Source of the DNA: Streptomyces lydicus
GTDB lineage: Bacteria > Actinomycetota > Actinomycetes > Streptomycetales > Streptomycetaceae
NCBI RefSeq assembly: GCF_004125265.1
Contig: NZ_RDTE01000003.1
Span: 5,084,001 to 5,148,000 of the forward strand
Direction: 5' to 3'
Length of the DNA: 64,000 nt
Shown: positions 18,607 through 26,370 of the stretch, piece after piece
How the letters are laid out: each line of letters begins with the position of its first letter
How positions within the stretch are numbered: position 1 is the stretch's first letter
Notes under the pieces: model-generated
Databases searched by the model: none
What the model was told of the DNA's origin: nothing
Seen by the model: only the letters and a program-made list of their open reading frames with translations
Made by a program: the position numbers and the translations under genes

Positions 18607-19907
18607 GCGAGCAGCCCGAGCAGCAGGCGGAGACCGCTGCGCAGGGCGAGCAGGCCGAGCAGCCGGTCGCCGAGCCCGTGGTTGGCTGGCTGCCGCGGCC
18701 CGCGAGCGAGATCTTCGGTACGGGGGCCACGGCGGAGCTGGCGTACGACGCGCTGACCGTCGACGTTCCCGTGGACGGCTGGCTCACCGCCCTGACGGCT
18801 GCCCGCGACGACCTGGGCTGCAGCTACTTCGACTGGCTGAGCGCCGTCGACGAGCCCGGCACCGGCTTCCGGATCTGTGCGCACCTCGCCGATGTGGCGC
18901 GGCCCGGTACCGTCCACCGGCTGATCGTGCGGACGACCGTGCCGCACGAGGGGGCCGCGCTGCCCACCGCCGTCGGTGTGTACGCGGGCGCGGGCTGGCA
19001 CGAGCGCGAGACCCACGAGATGTTCGGTGTCGACTTCACCGGCCACCCGCACCTCGTACCGCTGCTGCTCCCGGACAACTTCGAGGGGCACCCGCTGCGC
19101 AAGGACTTCGTGCTGGCGGCGCGGGTCGCCAAGGCCTGGCCGGGAGCCAAGGAACCGGGGGAGTCCGAGCACGGCGGGCCCAAGCGCCGCCAGATGCTGC
19201 CCCCTGGCGTTCCGGACCCGAACGAGTGGGGCCCCTTGAAGGGCCAGCTGCCGCCTGCCCCCGCGCGTCCGGCGCGGGGTGCGCGGGCGGCCGGTAGTGC
19301 GCGTGCGGCCGGTGGTGCCGGTGGTGCCGCGGGTGAGCGGCCGGCGCGGCGTACGCGGACCGCGGGCGAGGGCTCCCAGCGGCAGGCTGCGGGGGAGGCG
19401 ACCGAGACCCCGGCGGCCGAGACCCCGGCGGCCGAGGCACGTCCCGAGCGGCCGGAGCGTCCGGCACGGCGTACGCGGTCGGCGGGCGAGGGCTCGGCCG
19501 CCCAGCGGCATGCGGCTGAGGCGGCCGCGGCTGAGGCGGCGACGAAGGAGACCCCGACCGGGGCCACCCCGACCGGGGCCACCCCGACCGAGCCCACCCC
19601 GACCGAGCCCACCCCGACCGAGCCCACCCCGACCGGGGAGACCCCGTCGGCCGAGGTCCCGTCGACGGAGATCCCGGCCAAGGAGGCCGCGGCCGCTCCC
19701 CCGAAGGAGGCGGCCCCCCGCTCCTCGGACGCCCCCTGGCACCACGCCCGCCCGGCCTTCGACGAGCCGGCGAAGAAACCGGAGCCGGAGAAGAAAACGG
19801 AGCCGGAAGAGAAGGCGGAGCCGGAGCCGGAGAAGCAGCCGGAGACGAAGGAGAAGCCGGAGACGAAGGAGAAGCCGGAGCCGGAGCAAGGAGGCGACAC
19901 CCCATGA
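18603..19907 (+). CDS. nuoC: NADH-quinone oxidoreductase subunit C homologue with long repetitive tail
   Basis: Protein of 434 residues, about twice the normal NuoC length. The 30-kDa-subunit domain covers residues 40-190 and has the signature ERETHEMFG (134-142) followed by PDNFEGHPLRKDF. From about 205 to the end the sequence is low-complexity: alanine/arginine-rich segments, TPTGATPTEP repeats (15-base DNA repeats around 19552-19640), then charged KPEPEKK/PETKEKPE repeats. The tail is not NuoD: none of its conserved blocks are present. Overlaps nuoB and nuoH by ATGA. The tail may be a flexible linker or partner-binding segment. Confidence 0.93.
   Translation: MSEQPEQQAETAAQGEQAEQPVAEPVVGWLPRPASEIFGTGATAELAYDALTVDVPVDGWLTALTAARDDLGCSYFDWLSAVDEPGTGFRICAHLADVARPGTVHRLIVRTTVPHEGAALPTAVGVYAGAGWHERETHEMFGVDFTGHPHLVPLLLPDNFEGHPLRKDFVLAARVAKAWPGAKEPGESEHGGPKRRQMLPPGVPDPNEWGPLKGQLPPAPARPARGARAAGSARAAGGAGGAAGERPARRTRTAGEGSQRQAAGEATETPAAETPAAEARPERPERPARRTRSAGEGSAAQRHAAEAAAAEAATKETPTGATPTGATPTEPTPTEPTPTEPTPTGETPSAEVPSTEIPAKEAAAAPPKEAAPRSSDAPWHHARPAFDEPAKKPEPEKKTEPEEKAEPEPEKQPETKEKPETKEKPEPEQGGDTP
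19552..19640 (+). repeat. 15-bp tandem repeats within nuoC
   Basis: Six units of the form CACCCCGACCGRGSC encode TPTGA/TPTEP pentapeptides in the NuoC tail. Neighbouring units are identical or differ at one to three bases, pointing to recent slippage. Confidence 0.7.
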
Positions 19908-20872
19908 GCGACGCCCTCGACATCGCGCTGCGCCTCGTCGCCGTCTTCGTCGTCTTCCTGGTCTTCCCCCTGGTCATCGGGCAGACCGAGCACAAGGTCA
20001 TGGCCCATATGCAGGGCCGGCTGGGCCCCATGTACGCGGGCGGCTTCCACGGCTGGGCGCAGCTCGTGGCCGACGGGGTGAAGTTCGCGCAGAAGGAGGA
20101 CATCGTTCCGGCCGGCGCCGACCGGCGGATCTTCCAGCTCGCGCCCGCCGTCGCCCTGCTGCCGTACCTCCTGGTCCTGGTCGCCATCCCGATAGGCCCG
20201 CACAACGCCGTGGGGCAGGCCCTGGACGCCGGGATCTTCTTCGTGCTCGCCGTCATGGGCGTCGGCGTGCTCGGCTCGCTGATGGCGGGCTGGGCTTCGG
20301 CCAACAAGTTCTCGCTGCTCGGCGGTCTGCGGACGGCCGCGCAGCTGCTCGCGTACGAGCTGCCGATGCTGCTGGCCGCGGCCTCCGTCGCGATGGCGGC
20401 CGGCACGCTCTCGCTGCCCGGCATCATCGAGGCCTTCCACTGGTGGTGGGTGCCGTGGCAGATCGTCGGCGGCGTCGTCTTCTTCACCGCGGGGCTCGCC
20501 GAGCTGCAACGGCCGCCGTTCGACATGCCGGTCGCCGACTCGGAGATCATCTTCGGTGCGTACACCGAGTACACCGGACTGCGCTTCGCGCTCTTCCTGC
20601 TCGCCGAGTACGCCGGCATCGTCGTTCTCTGCGCCCTGACCTCGGTCCTCTTCCTCGGCGGCTGGCACGGCCCGTTCGGCGCCGACGGCCTGGGCTGGCT
20701 GTGGACGCTGTTGAAGACCGTGATCCTCGCCTTCGTCGTCATCTGGCTGCGGGTGACCTACCCGCGGCTGCGCGAGGACCAGCTGCAAAAGCTCGCCTGG
20801 ACGGTCCTCATCCCGCTCGCCCTCGCCCAGATCGCCCTCACCGGCGTCGTCAAGGTGGTGATCTCGTCATGA
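19904..20872 (+). CDS. nuoH: NADH-quinone oxidoreductase subunit H homologue
   Basis: Membrane subunit of 322 residues with eight helices that forms the quinone tunnel and links the peripheral and membrane arms. GPMYAGGFHGWAQLVADGVKF-like N-terminal loop, ADSEIIFGAYTEYTGL (acidic funnel residues) and LAEYAGI are family hallmarks; the C-terminal WLRVTYPRLREDQLQKL is also conserved. ATG start overlaps the nuoC stop. Retention of NuoH with NuoB suggests the quinone site is at least partly intact. Confidence 0.96.
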   Translation: MSDALDIALRLVAVFVVFLVFPLVIGQTEHKVMAHMQGRLGPMYAGGFHGWAQLVADGVKFAQKEDIVPAGADRRIFQLAPAVALLPYLLVLVAIPIGPHNAVGQALDAGIFFVLAVMGVGVLGSLMAGWASANKFSLLGGLRTAAQLLAYELPMLLAAASVAMAAGTLSLPGIIEAFHWWWVPWQIVGGVVFFTAGLAELQRPPFDMPVADSEIIFGAYTEYTGLRFALFLLAEYAGIVVLCALTSVLFLGGWHGPFGADGLGWLWTLLKTVILAFVVIWLRVTYPRLREDQLQKLAWTVLIPLALAQIALTGVVKVVISS

Positions 20873-21540
20873 GCTTCCCCGGTTCCGGCCTCGCCAAGGG
20901 GCTGGCCGTCACCCTGCGGACGATGACGAAACGATCGGTCACCGCGCAGTACCCGGACGTCCAGCCCGACCTCGCGCCCCGTACCCGTGGCGTCATCGGG
21001 CTGTTCGAGGAGAACTGCACGGTCTGCATGCTGTGCGCCCGTGAGTGCCCGGACTGGTGTATCTACATCGACTCCCACAAGGAGACGGTGCCGCCGGCCG
21101 CCCCCGGAGGCCGGGAGCGCAGCCGCAATGTGCTCGACCGCTTCGCGATCGACTTCGCGCTGTGCATGTACTGCGGTATCTGCATCGAGGTCTGCCCCTT
21201 CGACGCGCTCTTCTGGTCACCGGAGTTCGAGTACGCCGAGACGGACATCCGCGATCTGACCCATGAGCGCGACAAGCTCCGCGAGTGGATGTGGACGGTG
21301 CCCGAACCGCCGGCGCTCGACCCGGCGGCCGAGGAGCCCAAGGAGCTCGCCGCCGCCCGCAAGGCCGCGGACAAGCTCGCCGCCCAGCAGCAGGCCGAGG
21401 CCGAAGCCGAAGCCGAGGCCGCCCGGGCCCAGGACCCGACCGCGCCCCAGGACCCGGCCGCGGGCCAGGCCGGAGCCACCGATCAGGCCACGGACCGGAA
21501 CCGACCGGACCGACCGGACACCCCAGAGGAGGGACAGTGA
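20869..21540 (+). CDS. nuoI: NADH-quinone oxidoreductase subunit I homologue (2x[4Fe-4S])
   Basis: Ferredoxin-like subunit of 223 residues with clusters N6a and N6b. Cysteines C50, C53, C56 and C60 (ENCTVCMLCARECP) and C99, C102, C105 and C109 (CMYCGICIEVCP) are all present. Without NuoE/F/G this subunit is the natural entry point for electrons, for example from a soluble ferredoxin as in the 11-subunit complexes of cyanobacteria and archaea (family knowledge); that it does so here is inference. The last 60 residues are an Ala/Glu/Pro-rich tail. ATG overlaps nuoH. Confidence 0.96.
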   Translation: MSFPGSGLAKGLAVTLRTMTKRSVTAQYPDVQPDLAPRTRGVIGLFEENCTVCMLCARECPDWCIYIDSHKETVPPAAPGGRERSRNVLDRFAIDFALCMYCGICIEVCPFDALFWSPEFEYAETDIRDLTHERDKLREWMWTVPEPPALDPAAEEPKELAAARKAADKLAAQQQAEAEAEAEAARAQDPTAPQDPAAGQAGATDQATDRNRPDRPDTPEEGQ

Positions 21541-22199
21541 CGCTCGCCGCCGCCACCGCAGCCGGCCAGGGCTTCCTCTCGACCTCCGGTGTCGAGATCG
21601 CCTTCCTCCTCGTCGGGATCGCCACCCTCGGCGCTGCCGTCATCACCGTCACCACCCGGCAGCTGGTGCACGCCGCCCTCTGGCTGGTCGTCGCCCTCGG
21701 CGGGATCGCCGTCGAATACCTGCTGCTGACGGCCGAGTTCATCGCCTGGGTGCAGGTGCTGATCTATGTCGGTTCCGTCGTCGTCCTCCTGCTGTTCGGA
21801 CTGATGCTCACCAAGGCGCCCATCGGCCGCTCCCCGGACGCCGATTCGGGCAACCGCTGGGCCGCGCTCGCGGTGGCCCTCGCCTCGGCCGCCGCCCTGG
21901 TCTGGGTCGTGGTGGATGCCTTCCGCACCACCTGGATCAGCTTCGGGGGCGCCGCCCAGGGTTCCACCGAGGCCACCGGGCGCAGCCTCTTCCAGTACTG
22001 GGTGCTGCCCTTCGAGGCGCTGTCCGTGCTGCTGCTGGCCGCGCTCGTCGGGGCGATCGTGCTGTCCCGCAGGACGGGGGAGGAGCGGTCCGCCGCGGCG
22101 AGCCTGAAGAACGCCGCCTCTCCGGCCCCCGCCGCCTCTCCGGCTCCTGCTGCCTCCCGGGCCCCCGCCGCCCCCGCCCCGCGAGAGGAGCAGCGCTGA
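21537..22199 (+). CDS. nuoJ: NADH-quinone oxidoreductase subunit J homologue
   Basis: Membrane subunit of 220 residues from GTG 21537 (overlapping the nuoI stop); five helices. LVHAALWLVVALGGIAVEYL and FIAWVQVLIYVGSVVVLLLF correspond to the conserved second and third helices, the latter including the pi-bulge helix seen in complex I. The C-terminus carries a short array of SPAPAA repeats. Lies between nuoI and nuoK with overlaps at both ends. Confidence 0.94.
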   Translation: MTLAAATAAGQGFLSTSGVEIAFLLVGIATLGAAVITVTTRQLVHAALWLVVALGGIAVEYLLLTAEFIAWVQVLIYVGSVVVLLLFGLMLTKAPIGRSPDADSGNRWAALAVALASAAALVWVVVDAFRTTWISFGGAAQGSTEATGRSLFQYWVLPFEALSVLLLAALVGAIVLSRRTGEERSAAASLKNAASPAPAASPAPAASRAPAAPAPREEQR

Positions 22200-22561
22200 T
22201 GCATCTCGTCTACCCGGCCGTCCTCGCCGTCCTCCTCTTCTGCACCGGGCTGTACGGCGTGCTCGCCCGCCGCAACGCGATCCTGGTGCTGATGTCCGTC
22301 GAGCTGATGCTCAACGCCGTCAACCTCAACCTCGTCGCCTTCGACGTCTGGCTGCGCGACACCCTGCACACCGGCCAGGCCCTCACCCTCTTCACCATCG
22401 CGATCGCCGCCGCCGAGATCGGCATCGGCCTGGCGATCGTGCTGCTCGTCTACCGCAACCGCGGCAGCTCCGACATCGACCGGCTCCGCGATCTCGCCGA
22501 GAAGACGGACGCCACGGACGGGGACCCGCAGCCGGACACCACGGCGGAGGCCGCCGCGTGA
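22199..22561 (+). CDS. nuoK: NADH-quinone oxidoreductase subunit K homologue
   Basis: Small membrane subunit of 120 residues (typical 100) with three helices. The two helix glutamates essential for proton translocation are visible in MSVELMLNAVNLNLVAF and IAIAAAEIGIGLAIVLL. The additional C-terminal 20 residues are hydrophilic. ATG at 22199 overlaps the nuoJ stop by one base and the end overlaps nuoL by four. Confidence 0.95.
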   Translation: MHLVYPAVLAVLLFCTGLYGVLARRNAILVLMSVELMLNAVNLNLVAFDVWLRDTLHTGQALTLFTIAIAAAEIGIGLAIVLLVYRNRGSSDIDRLRDLAEKTDATDGDPQPDTTAEAAA

Positions 22562-24555
22562 CCCTCACCACCACCGCCGTTCTCGTTCCCCTCCTGCCCT
22601 TCCTCGGGGCCGTCGCCGGCCTCCTCCTGGGACGCCGTGCGCCCGGCTTCGTCCGGCCGCTGGCCGTGCTGCCGACGCTGGCCGCGGCCGTGCTCACCGT
22701 GACCGTCGCCGTCGGACAGGGCACAGGACCGGCCACCGACATCGCCACCGAGCTCACCCCGACCGGCTCGATCCCCATCGACCTGGCCCTGCACATCGAC
22801 GGCTTCGCCGCGCTGATCGCCGTCCTGGTCGGTGTCGTGGCGACCTGTGTGCAGATCTACTCCACCGGCTATCTGCGCGACGACCCGCGCTACCCCTCCT
22901 ACGCCGCGCTGGTCTCGCTCTTCACCTCCGCGATGCTGCTGGTCGTCTACACCGGCGACCTGATGCTGCTGCTGGTCGGCTGGGAAGTCATGGGCATCTG
23001 CTCCTACTTCCTCGTCGGCCACTACTGGGAGACCGAGGCCGCCCGCGCCGCCTCCCTCAAGGCCTTCCTCGTCACCAAGCTCGGTGACGTCCCCTTCCTC
23101 TTCGGCATCTTCGCGCTGGCCGCCGACGCCGGAACCTTCCGCATCACCGGCATCCTCGGCTCCGTCGCCGCCGGCGGCCTGGACCATCCGACGCTGATCG
23201 CACTGCTGCTGCTCGCCGGCGTCGCCGGCAAGTCGGCCCAGTTCCCGCTGCACACCTGGCTCCCCGACGCGATGGCCGGCCCGACGCCGGTCTCGGCGCT
23301 GATCCACGCCGCGACGATGGTCGCGGCCGGTGTCTATCTCGTGGCCCGTCTCCTCCCCGTCTTCGCCGCCTCCGCGGCCGCGCTGGTCGTGCTCGCCGTC
23401 ATGGCCGCGCTCACCATGGTCGGCTCCGGGCTTGCCGCACTGGCCCAGGACGACATCAAGCGCGTCCTGGCCTATTCGACGGTCGGACAGCTCGGCTACA
23501 TGCTCGGCGCCCTGGCCGTCGGCGACCGCGGTGCCGCCGTCTTCCACCTCATCTCGCACGGTGCGTTCAAGGCCCTCCTCTTCCTCGGCGCCGGCGTGAT
23601 CATCCACGCCGCCGGCACCAACTCGCTGGCCGCCATGTCCCGGATGAGCGGCCTGGCCCGGCGCATCCCGGACGCCTACTGGACGGTCACCGTGGCGCTG
23701 CTCGCGCTCGCCGCGATCCCGCCGTTCGCCGGCTTCTTCTCCAAGGAAGCCGTCCTGGGCGCCGCCGAACACGCCGCCACCGGCCATGCGCACGGCATCC
23801 CCGGCGCGGCCGGCTGGACCGTACTGGTCTCCGGACTGCTGACCGCCCTGCTCACCGCGGCCTACGCCACCCGCCTGTGGCTGCTGGCCTTCAAGGGCAA
23901 GGGCGCCGAAGCCCCCGACCACGGCCCGCAGCCGGTCGCCATGAACGCCGTCCTGTGGGTGCTCTTCGTCCCGACCGTCGCGCTCGGCCTCGCCGCCCCC
24001 TTCCTGCCCGGCTGGTTCGACGGGCGTTCGCTCGCGCCGACCCTGACCACCTCCGTCCTGGGCACCGGTATCGCCCTCGTCGGCGGCCTGGTCACCTATG
24101 CGGCCTGGCGGCACACCACCGCGCTCGCCGCCCGTACCCCCCTCGGCGCGGTGGTCGCCGCTCCGGACGCCACCCCCGCGCTCGCCGAGGAGGTGGCCAT
24201 CGACATCCACGCCCCGGCCTACGGCGACAACGCCGGCGCCCCGGACCCGGCCGACCCCGGCCGCCTCCTCCTGGGCCCGCTGCAGCATCATGCCGCGGTC
24301 GGCTTCCACCTCGACGCGGTCTACTCCGCCCTCTTCGTCCGGCCCGTACGCTCCGCCGCCACGCTGGTGCGCTTCCTCGACCGCGAGGTCGTCGACACCT
24401 ACGTCCGCGGCGCGGGCGCCGCCCCCCGCCTGCTCGGCGCCGCGGTCCGCCGCGCCCAGACCGGGAACGTGCAGACCTACCTCGCCGCGCTGCTCGCGGG
24501 CTCGCTCGTCCTGGCCGTCGCCGCCGTCCTCGTCGCCACGGGCACGGGAGCCTGA
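22558..24555 (+). CDS. nuoL: NADH-quinone oxidoreductase subunit L homologue
   Basis: Antiporter-like proton-pumping subunit of 665 residues, normal length, GTG start. The essential glutamate lies in GWEVMGICSYFLVGHYW and the lysine in AGKSAQFPLHTWLPDAM; HAATMVAAGVYL and the long C-terminal lateral segment are also present, so pumping function appears intact. Within the cluster this is the only gene not overlapped by its successor: 171 bases with a 30-base repeat separate it from nuoM. Confidence 0.96.
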   Translation: MTLTTTAVLVPLLPFLGAVAGLLLGRRAPGFVRPLAVLPTLAAAVLTVTVAVGQGTGPATDIATELTPTGSIPIDLALHIDGFAALIAVLVGVVATCVQIYSTGYLRDDPRYPSYAALVSLFTSAMLLVVYTGDLMLLLVGWEVMGICSYFLVGHYWETEAARAASLKAFLVTKLGDVPFLFGIFALAADAGTFRITGILGSVAAGGLDHPTLIALLLLAGVAGKSAQFPLHTWLPDAMAGPTPVSALIHAATMVAAGVYLVARLLPVFAASAAALVVLAVMAALTMVGSGLAALAQDDIKRVLAYSTVGQLGYMLGALAVGDRGAAVFHLISHGAFKALLFLGAGVIIHAAGTNSLAAMSRMSGLARRIPDAYWTVTVALLALAAIPPFAGFFSKEAVLGAAEHAATGHAHGIPGAAGWTVLVSGLLTALLTAAYATRLWLLAFKGKGAEAPDHGPQPVAMNAVLWVLFVPTVALGLAAPFLPGWFDGRSLAPTLTTSVLGTGIALVGGLVTYAAWRHTTALAARTPLGAVVAAPDATPALAEEVAIDIHAPAYGDNAGAPDPADPGRLLLGPLQHHAAVGFHLDAVYSALFVRPVRSAATLVRFLDREVVDTYVRGAGAAPRLLGAAVRRAQTGNVQTYLAALLAGSLVLAVAAVLVATGTGA

Positions 24556-24558
24556 CCC

Positions 24559-24723
24559 ATGCCGATGCCGATGTTCCACGCCCTTGGCGCACGTATCCCT
24601 GACGGCCGCACCCCTGGCGCACGTATGCCTGACGGCCGCACCCCCGGTGCACACACCCCGCACCCCCAGCCGACGCCCCTCGTGGCCGGGCTCGCCGGAG
24701 CCGAACCCCTGAGGAGGGCCTGA
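24559..24723 (+). CDS. Possible small ORF of decapeptide repeats between nuoL and nuoM
   Basis: A 54-residue frame starts at ATG 24559 with GGGAG eight bases upstream and ends three bases before the nuoM start. Its core is a duplicated decapeptide (GARIPDGRTP, GARMPDGRTP) plus a degenerate third copy. It closes the only sizeable gap in the nuo cluster and would keep ribosomes moving into nuoM. No family is recognised, and it may just be spacer DNA with a repeat. Confidence 0.3.
   Translation: MPMPMFHALGARIPDGRTPGARMPDGRTPGAHTPHPQPTPLVAGLAGAEPLRRA
24586..24645 (+). repeat. 30-bp tandem duplication in the nuoL-nuoM spacer
   Basis: Two 30-base units (24586-24615 and 24616-24645) differ at two positions; a partial third unit (GGTGCACAC) follows. 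Confidence 0.8.
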
Positions 24724-24726
24724 CCC

Positions 24727-26370
24727 GTGAACCCCACCGTTCTGCAGTACCTCCTCGCGGCGGTCGTCGTCCTCCCCTTGCTGGGCGCGGTCGGCGCCCT
24801 GTTCCCCGCGCCCCCCGGCCTCAAGGGCCGCAACCCCGGCCAGGCCGTACTGCGCCACGGCGTGACCGTCACCGGTGTCGTGCTCGCCGCCGCCCTCGCG
24901 CTGGCCGGCGGCTTCGACCACGACCACCCGGCCCGTATGCAGGCCACCACCGACATCAGCTGGATCCCGGCGCTGGACATCCGCATCCACCTCGGCATCG
25001 ACGGCATCTCGCTCCCCCTTGTCGTACTGACCGCGCTGCTGACCTTCCTCTGCGCCCTCTACAGCTACTTCCACATCCCGAAGGGCCCGTCCCCCAAGGC
25101 ATTCGTGGCCCTGCTGCTCACCCTCGAAGCCGGCACCCTCGCCAGCTTCGCCGTCCTCGACCTGATGCTGTTCTTCCTCGCCTTCGAGATGGTCCTCATC
25201 CCGATGTACTTCCTCATCGCCCGCTGGGGCGGCGCGGGGAAGCAGGCGGCGGCCTGGAAGTTCATCCTCTACACGCTGCTCGGCTCCGTCGTGATGCTGC
25301 TCGGCCTCCTCCTCATCGGCGTGAAATCCGGCACTTTCGACATGGTGGCACTCGCCACTGACAACGGCCCGAAAGCCCAGCTCAGCCACACGGTTCAGCT
25401 CCTGGCGGTGCTCGCGGTCGGCATCGGACTGGCCGTCAAGTCCCCGCTGTGGCCGCTGCACAGCTGGCTGCCGGACGCCCACACCGCCGCTCCCACCATC
25501 GGCTCGGTGCTGCTGGCCGGCGTCCTGCTGAAGATGGGCACCTACGGCTTCGTGCGGATCGCGCTGCCCATCACCCCCGAGGGCATGCACACCGTCGCGC
25601 CGTACCTCGCGGCGCTGGCCGCCATCGGCATCATCTACGGCTCGCTCGCCTGCCTCGCCCTCGTCCGCAAGGGCGCGGGCGGCGACCTCAAGCGCCTGAT
25701 CGCCTACAGCTCCGTCGGCCACATGGGCTTCGTGCTGCTCGGCATCGCCAGCATGACCCCCACCGGCGTCAACGGCGCGCTGTTCGCCAACATCGCCCAC
25801 GGCCTGATCACCGGCCTGCTGTTCTTCATGGTCGGCGCGCTCAAGGACCGCACCGGCAGCACCGACCTCGACGCCCTCGCGGGCAGCACCGGCGCCGCCC
25901 TCTACGGCAAGGCCCCCCGCTTCGGCGGCATGCTCGCCTTCGCGGCGGTCGCCTCGCTCGGCATCCCCGGGCTGGCCGGCTTCTGGGGCGAGATGCTGGC
26001 GATGTTCGGCGCCTTCCGGCCCGCCGCCGGCCTCAGCCGCCCCGCCTTCCTGACGTTCATGGCGCTGGCCGGCCTCGGCACCCTGCTGACCGCCGCCTAC
26101 CTGCTGCTCGTCGTCCGCCGTGTCTGCATGGGCGGCACCCCGGCGGCCGTGGAAGCCGTCCCGGCCGTCGAGGAGGGCACCGCGACGGCGGCCGAAGCGG
26201 CCACCGTGGCCCCGGCCGCACCGGCCCCCGTCATCCCCGACCTCGCGCGCCACGAGTACGCGGCCTGGACCCCCCTCGCCGTCCTCACGGTCCTCGCCGG
26301 ACTGTGGCCCGCGGCCCTCCTCGGCCTCACCGACCCGGCCGTCCAGCAGCTCCTCGGAGGCGGTAAGTGA
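24727..26370 (+). CDS. nuoM: NADH-quinone oxidoreductase subunit M homologue
   Basis: Antiporter-like proton-pumping subunit of 547 residues. GTG start with GAGGAGGGC upstream. The key glutamate is in FLAFEMVLIPMYFLI and the lysine in AVKSPLWPLHSWLPDAH, followed by LLAGVLLKMGTYGFVRI; all are family signatures. An Ala/Glu-rich insertion lies near 475-500, between the last helices. Its end overlaps nuoN. Confidence 0.96.
   Translation: MNPTVLQYLLAAVVVLPLLGAVGALFPAPPGLKGRNPGQAVLRHGVTVTGVVLAAALALAGGFDHDHPARMQATTDISWIPALDIRIHLGIDGISLPLVVLTALLTFLCALYSYFHIPKGPSPKAFVALLLTLEAGTLASFAVLDLMLFFLAFEMVLIPMYFLIARWGGAGKQAAAWKFILYTLLGSVVMLLGLLLIGVKSGTFDMVALATDNGPKAQLSHTVQLLAVLAVGIGLAVKSPLWPLHSWLPDAHTAAPTIGSVLLAGVLLKMGTYGFVRIALPITPEGMHTVAPYLAALAAIGIIYGSLACLALVRKGAGGDLKRLIAYSSVGHMGFVLLGIASMTPTGVNGALFANIAHGLITGLLFFMVGALKDRTGSTDLDALAGSTGAALYGKAPRFGGMLAFAAVASLGIPGLAGFWGEMLAMFGAFRPAAGLSRPAFLTFMALAGLGTLLTAAYLLLVVRRVCMGGTPAAVEAVPAVEEGTATAAEAATVAPAAPAPVIPDLARHEYAAWTPLAVLTVLAGLWPAALLGLTDPAVQQLLGGGK

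Noticed and set aside
18603..19907. NuoCD fusion as explanation for the missing nuoD
   Set aside because: The extra 230 residues of NuoC are simple repeats without any NuoD block.
22450..26253. 1270-codon minus-strand open frame opposite nuoL/nuoM
   Set aside because: Antisense shadow of genes with clear membrane-protein families; Gly/Glu/Arg-rich nonsense composition.
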